From the NCBI GenBank assembly GCA_937906775.1, contig CALCUD010000105.1:1-10553 (forward strand): 10,553 nt of DNA, in the 5' to 3' direction. The notes beneath the pieces were generated by a model. The model saw only the letters and a program-made list of their open reading frames with translations. It ran no database searches and was not told the origin of the DNA. The translations under genes and the position numbers were made by a program. Shown here piece by piece: positions 1 to 6,116 of this stretch (positions are counted from its first letter, which is position 1; each line of letters starts with the position of its first letter). Origin of the DNA: an uncultured Clostridia bacterium. Its GTDB lineage: Bacteria; Bacillota; Clostridia; Christensenellales; Aristaeellaceae.

Positions 1-206
1 TGATCGGTTCCGTCTCCCCCGCGATGCGCAAATACATCTGGGTGCCCGCATTCTGGGTGCTGAAGCATAAAGCAAAATCATTGTTCACCGCGCAGCCGTA
101 CAGTATGTACGAAAACAAACTCTGCCGCGACCTGCGGGACGGAAAGGTCACAAAAGAAGACCTCGACAAATGCAGCACCTGCGAATTCAAGGAACGGCCG
201 CTGTAA
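1..206 (+). CDS. C-terminal end of an unrecognised protein (5' end outside window)
   Basis: The frame is open from the left edge (first full codon at 3) to the TAA at 204-206, giving about 67 residues. An ATG at 24 lies within it, but there is no ribosome binding site before it and the frame continues upstream, so this is most likely the tail of a longer gene. The visible part has an aromatic and basic stretch (KYIWVPAFWVLKHKAK) and ends in a charged segment with a CSTC pair (CxxC) plus another Cys about 17 residues earlier, which could be metal-binding. I do not recognise the family and assign no function. A clear terminator follows 32 bases after the stop, so this gene ends its own transcript. 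Confidence 0.6.
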   Translation, partial: IGSVSPAMRKYIWVPAFWVLKHKAKSLFTAQPYSMYENKLCRDLRDGKVTKEDLDKCSTCEFKERPL

Positions 207-238
207 CCAAAAACTTTTCTGCGGCCTTGGTACAAAAC

Positions 239-291
239 GAACCGGAGAACTCATCTTGCGGATGAAGTCTCCGGTTCTTTCATTTTGCTTT
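239..291 (+). terminator. Intrinsic terminator after the first gene
   Basis: GAACCGGAGA (239-248) pairs perfectly with TCTCCGGTTC (268-277). The stem continues inward, with bulges, through CTCATC (250-255) and GATGAAG (261-267), leaving a loop at about 256-260. The downstream side is T-rich (TTTCATTTTGCTTTTC). On the - strand the hairpin is followed by a shorter TTTT, so it could also have ended the former dockerin gene whose remnant stops at 300. Confidence 0.8.
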
Positions 292-299
292 TCTATCGG

Positions 300-437
300 T
301 CAGATCAGTTCCACTTTCCACCCGGCTTCATAGCGGGTGATGAGCGTGGAGTCTTTTAACGTGACCAGTCCGTCTCCGTCACAGTCGGCGTTGGCTGCGT
401 CGAGTTCGACGTTCCAGCCGCCTGCAAGCCAGCGGGC
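300..437 (-). pseudogene. Orphaned dockerin-type tail (gene remnant)
   Basis: Read on the - strand, this stretch encodes the end of a dockerin-like domain: a half repeat ending ARWLAGGWNVELD, then a full repeat whose Ca-binding loop reads NADCDGDGLVTLKD, followed by a helix (STLITRYEAGWKVEL) and a TGA stop at 300-302. The D-x-D-G-D-G pattern followed by a hydrophobic helix is the dockerin/EF-hand hallmark. Dockerins normally sit at the C-terminus of secreted enzymes or surface proteins. Here similarity stops at about 437, just before the mgtE promoter. An open frame continues to an ATG at 489-491, but its first residues look unrelated and no ribosome binding site precedes it. I infer that the rest of the gene was deleted. 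A very short intact peptide gene is the less likely alternative. Confidence 0.6.
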
Positions 438-448
438 GGGATATTTTC

Positions 449-477
449 TTGACATTCTGCGCGGACAGGTATAAAAT
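449..477 (+). promoter_or_regulatory. Sigma-A promoter for the mgtE leader
   Basis: A perfect -35 TTGACA (449-454) and a -10 TAAAAT (472-477) are separated by 17 bases. The predicted transcript start is near 484, giving an untranslated leader of about 190 bases before mgtE. The promoter abuts the end of the dockerin remnant. Confidence 0.8.
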
Positions 478-482
478 AATAC

Positions 483-500
483 TATGGGCATTTGCCCATA
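483..500 (+). promoter_or_regulatory. Palindrome at the predicted mgtE transcript start
   Basis: TATGGGCA (483-490) and TGCCCATA (493-500) are exact inverted copies separated by TT. The palindrome begins six bases after the -10 box and covers the predicted start, a usual place for a repressor operator. In the RNA, AUGGGC/GCCCAU would form a 5'-terminal hairpin with a four-base loop, which could protect the message from decay. The sequence alone does not choose between these. Confidence 0.5.
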
Positions 501-525
501 CTATGAACAAAAAGGAGGGAACGTC

Positions 526-612
526 ATGGATGCTGGAAGTAGCAGCGGCACACCGGTAGGCCGAAGTCCCAAGGGACACCGCGGCATCCGTGCCGTCGGC
601 TCCCGGAACTGA
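526..612 (+). CDS. Upstream 28-codon reading frame in the mgtE leader (candidate leader peptide)
   Basis: ATG at 526 is preceded by AAGGAGGG (512-519) with a six-base gap, as good a ribosome binding site as any in the window. The frame runs 28 codons to TGA at 610-612, starting MDAGSSSGTPVG and ending RAVGSRN. The peptide is rich in Gly, Ser and Arg, has two prolines and no hydrophobic segment, so it is neither a signal peptide nor a membrane protein. An in-frame ATG at 484, at the predicted transcript start, would give a 42-residue leaderless version. It lies wholly between the mgtE promoter and mgtE (65 bases before the mgtE start) and overlaps a strongly structured RNA region. A regulatory role, with ribosome progress deciding the fold, is inferred. 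I do not recognise the peptide. Confidence 0.55.
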   Translation: MDAGSSSGTPVGRSPKGHRGIRAVGSRN

Positions 613-637
613 ATAGACCTGTCGTGTCGGCTTCCGA
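553..637 (+). promoter_or_regulatory. Structured leader RNA upstream of mgtE (candidate cis-regulator)
   Basis: By eye the RNA folds as a branched element. An enclosing helix GCCGA (560-564)/TCGGC (596-600) holds two hairpins: GTCC-CAAG-GGAC (566-577) and CGGCA-TCCG-TGCCG (582-595). A possible outer CCGG/CCGG (553-556/603-606) closes it. A second TCGGC occurs at 627-631 and could compete for GCCGA, or form TCGG-CTT-CCGA (627-637). No terminator hairpin with a T-run precedes mgtE, so control would act on translation or through Rho. I could not match it by eye to the M-box (ykoK) core or another known metal riboswitch. No folding energy was computed. Confidence 0.45.
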
Positions 638-677
638 ATCTCTGACCATACGTTTATGAATCAGGAGGTACGAACCG

Positions 678-2060
678 ATGGCAGAACACAATGTAACTGT
701 TGAAACGACCTTGGAGCTGCTTCTCGCCGAAAAGAAGTACGCGACCATCCGCGATATTCTCATCACGATGAACCCGGCAGACATTGCCGGTGTGTTCAGC
801 GGATTGGAAGAATCCACACTGCCGCTTTTGTTTCGGCTGCTGCCGAAGGAGCTTGCGGCGGAAACCTTTGTCGAAATGGAACCCGAAGCGCAGGAGCTGC
901 TGATCCGGGGCTTCTCGGACTCGGAGCTGCGTGAGGTACTCAATGAGCTGTACGTTGATGACGCCGTAGACATCGTTGAGGAAATGCCCGCCAATGTCGT
1001 CCGACGTATCCTGCGGCAGGCGGATCCGCAGATGCGCAAGGAGATCAACGAGATCCTTCAGTATCCGGAAAATTCAGCGGGGTCGGTGATGACGACCGAA
1101 TATGTCAGCCTTTCTCCGAACATGACGGTTGGCGACGCCATCCTGCGGATCCGCCGGACCGGCGTGGACAAGGAAACGATCTACACCTGCTATGTTCTGG
1201 ACAACCGGCTTCTGGTCGGGACGGTTTCGGTCAAGAGCCTGCTGCTTGCTCCAAGCGATATGCAGACGATCGACACCGTGATGGAAACGGGCAACAACCT
1301 GATCACGGTCAATACGCATAACGATCAGGAAGAAGTTGCTCACATGATGAGCAAGTACAACCTCCTCGCGATCCCGGTCGTCGACAGCGACAACCGGATG
1401 GTCGGAATCGTTACCTTCGACGACGCAATGGACGTCATGGAGGACGAAACGACCGAGGACATGGAAATCATGGCCGGTATGACGCCGAGCGACAAGACCT
1501 ACCTCAAATCTTCGCCGTTCGATCTGTTCCGCCACAGGATCCCCTGGCTGGCGCTTCTGATGGTTTCCGCGACATTCACAGGATTGATCATTACCAGTTT
1601 TGAGGAGGCGCTCGCGGCGCAGGTTGTTTTGACCGCGTTTATCCCCATGCTGATGGATACGGGCGGTAATTCCGGCTCCCAGTCCTCTGTTACCGTGATC
1701 CGCGCCCTGTCTCTGGATGAACTGGAATTCAGCGAGCTGCCGAAGGTCATCTGGAAGGAGATCCGGACGGCTGTACTTTGCGGCGCGGCGCTTGCGGCTC
1801 TGTGCTTCGCCAAGATCATGATCGTGGACAGGCTGCTGCTCAACAACAGCGATGTGACGGTCCTGGTAGCCCTGGTGGTTTGCGTGACCATGCTGATCAC
1901 CGTCCTGTTTGCCAAGGTCGTCGGCTGTACGCTGCCTATGCTGGCCAAGAAGCTCAGATTTGATCCGGCGGTCATGGCGAGTCCGTTCATTACAACCATT
2001 GTGGACGCGCTGAGCCTGCTGGTGTACTTCGCGGTAGCCAGCCTGCTGCTGCATCTGTAA
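678..2060 (+). CDS. mgtE: Magnesium transporter MgtE
   Basis: This is a Mg2+ channel/transporter of the MgtE/SLC41 family in the cytoplasmic membrane. The 460 residues are full length for the family. The order is an MgtE N domain (about 1-130), two CBS domains (about 133-255, starting GSVMTTEYVSLSP, which in known MgtE sense intracellular Mg2+ and close the pore), a linker helix, and five membrane helices (about 285-460). The pore signature PMLMDTGGNSGSQ is at 323-335. DPAVMASPFITTIVDALSLL follows from 429, and D443 matches the conserved aspartate of the ion path. The ATG at 678 is fixed by AGGAGG (663-668) with a nine-base gap. It has a long leader with a strong promoter, an upstream reading frame and RNA structure, so regulation beyond the CBS gate is likely. 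The flippase gene follows after 27 bases and is probably co-transcribed. Confidence 0.97.
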   Translation: MAEHNVTVETTLELLLAEKKYATIRDILITMNPADIAGVFSGLEESTLPLLFRLLPKELAAETFVEMEPEAQELLIRGFSDSELREVLNELYVDDAVDIVEEMPANVVRRILRQADPQMRKEINEILQYPENSAGSVMTTEYVSLSPNMTVGDAILRIRRTGVDKETIYTCYVLDNRLLVGTVSVKSLLLAPSDMQTIDTVMETGNNLITVNTHNDQEEVAHMMSKYNLLAIPVVDSDNRMVGIVTFDDAMDVMEDETTEDMEIMAGMTPSDKTYLKSSPFDLFRHRIPWLALLMVSATFTGLIITSFEEALAAQVVLTAFIPMLMDTGGNSGSQSSVTVIRALSLDELEFSELPKVIWKEIRTAVLCGAALAALCFAKIMIVDRLLLNNSDVTVLVALVVCVTMLITVLFAKVVGCTLPMLAKKLRFDPAVMASPFITTIVDALSLLVYFAVASLLLHL

Positions 2061-2087
2061 TATGTATCGATGATTCAGGAGGAAGCA

Positions 2088-3500
2088 ATGAGTACGAGAA
2101 AAAACGCGATGTACAATGTGGCATACCGCGTTTTTTCCATCCTGCTTCCGCTGGTTACGGCCCCCTATCTGGCCCGCACTGTCGGGCAGGAGGGGGGCGG
2201 TCTGTATTCTGACGCGTGGAGCATCAGCTATATTTTCTGCCTGGTCGGCATGCTGGGCCTGAACGACTACGGCGTCCGGACGATCGCCAGAGTACGGGAT
2301 GACCGGAAGACGCTTGACCGGACTTTTTCCGCCATCTGGCAGATGCAGCTGGCGGTGGCCGGAGCGACGCTGGTTCTCTGGTTCGGATATCTGCTGTTTA
2401 TCGCGGGAGAAGAAAAACAGATCGCGTTCTCCCTGACACTGATGAGCGTCAGCTGCCTCTGCTCCTTCGACTGGTGCCTGATGGGGCTGGACTGTTTCCG
2501 GCCCATTGCGCTGCGGAATACTTTTGTCAAGGTGATCGCTGCAGTTTGCGTGTTCCTGTTTGTCAAGAGGAAGGAAGATCTGTGGATCTACGGTTTCGTC
2601 TGGAGCCTTGCGACGCTGCTCGGGAATCTGAGCTGCATTTCCTCCATGCGGGGAAAAGTCCGCTATGTCCGGATCCCTTTCAGCGAAAGCCTCAAACATC
2701 TGGCCCCCTGTGCGGTCCTGTCGGTTTCCGTTCTCGCGGTCAGCATTTACCGCACGATGGACAAGGTCATGGTAGCCTCCATGGCCGGCATGGCGCAGAA
2801 CGGTCTGTATGAAAATGCAGAGAAGATCGTCTATTGCCTGAGCGGATTCATTTCGGCCATCGGAACGGTGATGCTTCCGAAAATCTCTCATCTGCAGGAA
2901 CTGGGCGAGACGGAGAAAATCCGCGACCACATGGACCGGACGATGAACCTGATCCTTTGCATGGTGACCGCAATGGCCTTCGGCCTTGCCGCGGTCGCCG
3001 ATGAATTCGCGCCGCTGTTTTACGGAGAGGATTTCGCTTATTCCGGGACGCTGATGATTCCGTTGGGATTCACGCTCATCATGATCGGTTTCGCCAACGT
3101 GATCCGGACGCAATGGGTTCTTCCGCAAAGCCGGGATACCATTTTTGTGAAAAGCGTGTGTACCGGAGCCGTTGTCAATCTGATCGCCAACGCTTGTCTG
3201 ATTCCGTCCATGAAGAGTATGGGCGCGGTGATCGGAACATTGCTGGCTGAATTTTCCGTGCCGCTGGTTCAGTTTCTGATCCTCCGGAAGGAACTGCCGT
3301 ACAGGAGATATCTGAAGTATCTGCTGATCTGGTGCGCTACGGGCGGCCTCATGTTCGGCGCGGTGCGCGGGATCCGGATCCTGATTCCGGCAGGCGGATG
3401 GCCGGGACTGTTTATCCGGACTGCGACAGGAATTGCCGTTTACGGGGGAACAAGCTTCGCCGTTCTCAAAGCTACAAAAAAACTTCCGGCTCTCAAATGA
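2088..3500 (+). CDS. Wzx/RfbX-like polysaccharide flippase (MOP superfamily)
   Basis: This is a 470-residue integral membrane protein of the oligosaccharide flippase group (MATE/MOP superfamily), with about 12-14 hydrophobic helices. The start NAMYNVAYRVFSILLPLVTAPYLARTVGQEGGGLYS is typical of the family, as are the later NGLYENAEKI, MLPKIS, LFYGEDF and LIANACLIPSMKSMGAVIGTLLAE. Family members move undecaprenyl-diphosphate-linked glycans across the cytoplasmic membrane, so substrates of this one are probably wall or capsule repeat units. An ATG at 2070 is in frame, but AGGAGG (2077-2082) lies after it and five bases before the ATG at 2088, so 2088 is the start. No glycosyltransferase genes flank it, which is unusual because such flippases usually sit in polysaccharide clusters. 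Its last codons form the left arm of the terminator. The exact glycan is unknown. Confidence 0.88.
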   Translation: MSTRKNAMYNVAYRVFSILLPLVTAPYLARTVGQEGGGLYSDAWSISYIFCLVGMLGLNDYGVRTIARVRDDRKTLDRTFSAIWQMQLAVAGATLVLWFGYLLFIAGEEKQIAFSLTLMSVSCLCSFDWCLMGLDCFRPIALRNTFVKVIAAVCVFLFVKRKEDLWIYGFVWSLATLLGNLSCISSMRGKVRYVRIPFSESLKHLAPCAVLSVSVLAVSIYRTMDKVMVASMAGMAQNGLYENAEKIVYCLSGFISAIGTVMLPKISHLQELGETEKIRDHMDRTMNLILCMVTAMAFGLAAVADEFAPLFYGEDFAYSGTLMIPLGFTLIMIGFANVIRTQWVLPQSRDTIFVKSVCTGAVVNLIANACLIPSMKSMGAVIGTLLAEFSVPLVQFLILRKELPYRRYLKYLLIWCATGGLMFGAVRGIRILIPAGGWPGLFIRTATGIAVYGGTSFAVLKATKKLPALK

Positions 3501-3514
3501 GCCGGAAGTTTTTT
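3476..3514. terminator. Bidirectional intrinsic terminator between flippase and LCP genes
   Basis: AACTTCCGGCTC (3481-3492) pairs with GAGCCGGAAGTT (3499-3510) around a six-base loop. T-runs follow on both strands: TTTTTT on the + strand at 3509-3514, and the A-run 3476-3482 read as T on the - strand. The left arm is the end of the flippase coding sequence, and its stop codon (3498-3500) lies at the loop edge. It serves both convergent genes. Confidence 0.92.
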
Positions 3515-3521
3515 ACAGGCG

Positions 3522-4685
3522 TCAGTCTGCCGGGTAATACATGCCGTAGATGAAGTCGTGCAGAGCTTCGGCATTATCCTTCAGATGACCGTTGTAATCG
3601 ATCATGACCACGGAGGAACCGCCTTCGGTCTGACCGTATTTCCAGAGCTTTTTCGGTTCGGAAACGGGAAGACGGAACTGATCCATCAGGGGTTCTCCGG
3701 AGTTTACCCGATCCATGATCCCGCTGCGCAGGACGGAGGAGGCGAGCTGGAACATGGTGCTCGCGTTCATATTGGTGCGCGCGTAGGGCAGGCAGGCTTC
3801 GACCAGATCCAGCAGTTTGTCGAAGTCCATACCGCCGCTCAGCACGCTTTGCAGCAGCAGATTCAGCAGATTCCGCTGACGTTCGGTGCGCGCAAAATCG
3901 TTGTCGATCTCGCGCAGACGTGCATACATGACAGCCTGAAGCCCGTCCAGGTGCTGGATGCCGGCTTTCTTTTCAAGCTTGGTCCGTTCTTCGCCGGTAT
4001 CATAGGTGCGGGAGATGGCGGATTTGTGTTTGGAAAGATATGCGTTGATGGCACCGGCCTCGACCTTTGTCAGATCGATATCGATTCCGCCGATCGCGTC
4101 GATGATGGAAGCCAGGCCGTAGAAATTGATGGCCACATAGTACTGGATATTCATCTGGAAATTGTGGTTGATCGTCCGCATGGCCAGCTGTCCGCCTCCG
4201 CGCTGGTAGGCGACATTGATCTTCTGCTTGGATTTGTATCCGGGGATCGTCACATAGCAGTCCCGCAGGATGGAGGAAAGCTTGAGTTCACCGGTACTGG
4301 TGTTGACGGAGAGAATGATCTGGACATCTCCGCGCTCGCCGGTTCCGCCGGTGGTGTTGCCTTCGGACATTTCCTTGTCGCGCGTATCTACACCGACCAG
4401 CAGGATATTGATCACGTGATCCGGCAGGTTGGGATTGATCTCCAGCGAGGACGGATCGACCGTATCGTCGATGGTTTCATCCAGGATTTCGAGCTCCTGC
4501 TGATCCGCGTCGGAAAGGATGATCGCTTCGCCGGTTTCGGCGTCCATCATGTATTCCGTTCCGTCATCGTCGATCAGGACTTCTTCAACGATCTCCTCCA
4601 GAGAGATGTCGTCGTCATCCTCGGCAAAGGAAAAAAATGGAACAGCGAGGCAAAGGGCAAGGACCAGGCAGAGTATCCGTTTCAT
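3522..4685 (-). CDS. LytR-CpsA-Psr (LCP) family wall-polymer ligase
   Basis: LCP enzymes transfer undecaprenyl-diphosphate-linked glycopolymers (teichoic acids, capsule) to peptidoglycan outside the membrane. The 387 residues contain an N-terminal hydrophobic signal (about 4-20, ending SFA before EDDDD), an acidic linker (22-80), and an LCP domain at about 92-282: NILLVGVDTRD (93-103), ERGD (117-120), KLSSILRDCYVTIPG (135-149), YARLR (254-258) and FARTERQRNL (264-273). The arginines and aspartates that bind the lipid diphosphate in known members have counterparts here (R118, D120, R141, D142, R256, R258, R269). The C-terminal part (283-387) looks like the usual helical end. Oddities are the likely cleavable signal in place of a plain membrane anchor and the acidic stretch after it. 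The ATG at 4683-4685 overlaps the preceding gene's stop (ATGA) and has GGAGGT at 4691-4696. Confidence 0.92.
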   Translation of the reverse strand: MKRILCLVLALCLAVPFFSFAEDDDDISLEEIVEEVLIDDDGTEYMMDAETGEAIILSDADQQELEILDETIDDTVDPSSLEINPNLPDHVINILLVGVDTRDKEMSEGNTTGGTGERGDVQIILSVNTSTGELKLSSILRDCYVTIPGYKSKQKINVAYQRGGGQLAMRTINHNFQMNIQYYVAINFYGLASIIDAIGGIDIDLTKVEAGAINAYLSKHKSAISRTYDTGEERTKLEKKAGIQHLDGLQAVMYARLREIDNDFARTERQRNLLNLLLQSVLSGGMDFDKLLDLVEACLPYARTNMNASTMFQLASSVLRSGIMDRVNSGEPLMDQFRLPVSEPKKLWKYGQTEGGSSVVMIDYNGHLKDNAEALHDFIYGMYYPAD

Positions 4686-5278
4686 AAAGCACCTCCGGCA
4701 GGATGATTTAATTCGTCCAGCGTTTTACGGAACGCGGGCAGGCATTCTTCCAGAAAATCCCGAACCTCGGGAAGATCGATCGCGTCAAGACTGCGCCGGA
4801 CGTTTTCGGCTGCAAAATCAAATTCGCGGTTGCCGGCGCGCTGCTCCTCCAGACATTTGATATAGGCGGAGATCCGGTCTGCGGCTTTGACGACGCTCCG
4901 GTCGTAACCGGATTCCTGCTTCAGATAGGGCGTAAAGGCGGAACGCAGATCTTCGGGAAGCATTTCCAGCAGGCGGTCGGATGAAAGATCCTCCAGCCGG
5001 CGATACGCACCGCGGAGTTCGTCGCTGTGGTATTTGACCGGCGTCGGCAGATCCCCGGTCAGGACCTCGGTTGCGTCGTGATATACGGCCATGGAAAGCA
5101 CATGCTCCGGATCGGTTTCGCGGCCGTACCGCTCGCGGCCGAGGATCGCGAGCGCATGCGCGATCATCGCGACCTGAAGGGAATGCTCGGCGTCGTTTTC
5201 GGGCTGTGTGTTCCGCATCAGACTCCAGCGACTGATCAGCTTCAGGCGGGCCATATAGGCAAAAAACGGGTAATCCAT
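4682..5278 (-). CDS. yfbR: YfbR-like 5'-deoxynucleotidase (HD domain)
   Basis: This 198-residue HD-domain phosphohydrolase closely resembles E. coli YfbR, which dephosphorylates deoxyribonucleoside 5'-monophosphates in the cytoplasm with a divalent metal. The opening FFAYMARLKLISRWSLMRN is characteristic, with R17 and W18 matching the specificity residues of YfbR. The metal ligands are present: H32 (AEHSLQ), H67-D68 (YHDATE) and D134 (KAADRIS). E71 and D76 (in TGDLPTPVKY) are also conserved. The start at 5276-5278 has AGGAG (complement of 5284-5288). The stop overlaps the LCP start by four bases, so the two are translationally coupled. This is a metabolic enzyme tied to a wall enzyme with no obvious pathway link. 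The exact substrate range is inferred from the family. Confidence 0.9.
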   Translation of the reverse strand: MDYPFFAYMARLKLISRWSLMRNTQPENDAEHSLQVAMIAHALAILGRERYGRETDPEHVLSMAVYHDATEVLTGDLPTPVKYHSDELRGAYRRLEDLSSDRLLEMLPEDLRSAFTPYLKQESGYDRSVVKAADRISAYIKCLEEQRAGNREFDFAAENVRRSLDAIDLPEVRDFLEECLPAFRKTLDELNHPAGGAL

Positions 5279-5313
5279 AAGTGCTCCTGTTCTCTTCCGG
5301 CATATCTGACCGA

Positions 5314-5328
5314 AAATTGTAACAATTT
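5314..5328. promoter_or_regulatory. Perfect 15-bp palindrome at the yfbR-LCP transcript start (candidate operator)
   Basis: AAATTGT (5314-5320) and ACAATTT (5322-5328) are exact inverted copies around one base. The palindrome touches the -10 box of the leftward promoter (5329-5334) and covers its predicted start near 5322. It is too short in loop to act as an RNA hairpin terminator. Binding of a dimeric repressor is inferred; the regulator is not identifiable. Confidence 0.5.
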
Positions 5329-5358
5329 ATTATACCCCATCCGGATATCAAAACGCAA
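5329..5358 (-). promoter_or_regulatory. Sigma-A promoter for yfbR-LCP
   Basis: Read leftward, a -35 TTGCGT (complement of 5353-5358) and a perfect -10 TATAAT (complement of 5329-5334) are 18 bases apart. The start would be near 5322, about 45 bases before the yfbR ATG. It lies back to back with the cmk promoter. Confidence 0.75.
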
Positions 5359-5385
5359 CTGCGGCATAAGTTTTTCTGTTCCTCC

Positions 5386-5415
5386 TTGCGCCGGAATAAC
5401 GGAATAGGATATAAT
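5386..5415 (+). promoter_or_regulatory. Sigma-A promoter for cmk-plsC-ispH/rpsA
   Basis: A -35 TTGCGC (5386-5391) and a perfect -10 TATAAT (5410-5415) are 18 bases apart, giving a start near 5422 and a leader of about 23 bases before the cmk ATG. The ribosome binding site GGGAGG is at 5431-5436. Confidence 0.75.
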
Positions 5416-5444
5416 TTATATGACAGGAAAGGGAGGGCAAAAAG

Positions 5445-6116
5445 ATGAGTCTGACCATTGCCATGGACGGTCCGGTCGGAGCCGGAAAATCCACGATCGC
5501 GGATGCGGTTGCCGAAAAACTCGGCATTCTTCATCTGGATACAGGCGCCATGTACCGCGCGCTGGGACTGACGGCGCTCCGCCGCGGTATTTCCACGGAA
5601 GATGAACCGGCGGTCGTTGCGCTGTGCCGGTCGCTTGAAATTTCTGTAACACATGAGGCGGACGGACAGCATACATATGCCGAAGGCGAGGATGTGACCG
5701 GTCTGATCCGGACCGAAGCGGTCAGTCAGGCCGCGTCAACGGTGAGCCGCTACGCGGAAGTACGGAAACAGATGGTTTGCCTTCAGCAGAAACTTGCCTC
5801 ACAGACGGATATGCTGCTTGACGGGCGGGATATCTGCCTGACGGTTCTTCCGAACGCCACCGCGAAAATATACCTGACCGCTTCGGCGGAGGAGAGGGCA
5901 CGCAGACGCTGGCTGCAGAATCAGGAAAAGGGAATGGATATTTCCTATGAACAGGTTCTGGCAGATCTCATCCGGCGTGACGAACAGGATATGAACCGCG
6001 AGGTCGAGCCTCTCCGCCAGGCTCCGGACGCCGTGCTGATCGATTCCACGGAGATGTCGTTTGACGGGGTCGTGAACAGGATCCTGCAGGTTGTGGAGGA
6101 AAAAAGACATGGCTGA
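5445..6116 (+). CDS. cmk: Cytidylate kinase
   Basis: Cmk phosphorylates CMP and dCMP with ATP in the cytoplasm. The 223 residues match the usual length. The P-loop GPVGAGKST is at 9-17, LDTGAMYRALG at 31-41, and DGRDI at 126-130. The lid and base-binding segment RRDEQDMNREVEPLRQAPDA follows from 177, with R178, D182 and R185 matching the conserved triad, then VLIDST near the end. After DGRDI the sequence is CLTVLP where many homologues have GTVVLP, a mild substitution. The ATG at 5445 has GGGAGG eight bases upstream. The last eight bases overlap plsC. Cmk followed by plsC, ispH and rpsA is the common Clostridia order, and cmk next to rpsA is old and widespread. Confidence 0.97.
   Translation: MSLTIAMDGPVGAGKSTIADAVAEKLGILHLDTGAMYRALGLTALRRGISTEDEPAVVALCRSLEISVTHEADGQHTYAEGEDVTGLIRTEAVSQAASTVSRYAEVRKQMVCLQQKLASQTDMLLDGRDICLTVLPNATAKIYLTASAEERARRRWLQNQEKGMDISYEQVLADLIRRDEQDMNREVEPLRQAPDAVLIDSTEMSFDGVVNRILQVVEEKRHG

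Noticed and set aside
196..226. GGCCGC/GCGGCC inverted repeat around the first gene's stop
   Set aside because: It has a 19-base loop and no T-run directly after it. The stronger hairpin at 239-277 is the evident terminator.
449..677. The mgtE leader as an M-box (ykoK) riboswitch
   Set aside because: The conserved M-box core segments could not be found by eye, and the visible fold and upstream reading frame differ. An Rfam scan would settle it.
2070..2087. Upstream ATG as start of the flippase
   Set aside because: The ribosome binding site at 2077-2082 lies inside that extension and points to the ATG at 2088.
1074..3128. A 684-codon open frame on the - strand across mgtE and the flippase
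   Set aside because: It is antisense to two clear genes, low in hydrophobic patterning, rich in His, Gln and Arg as expected of a GC-rich shadow frame, and has no ribosome site or family resemblance.
3558..4706. A 382-codon + strand frame opposite the LCP gene
   Set aside because: The - strand LCP protein has all family motifs. The + frame is a low-complexity mirror with no start signal, and it lies beyond the flippase terminator.
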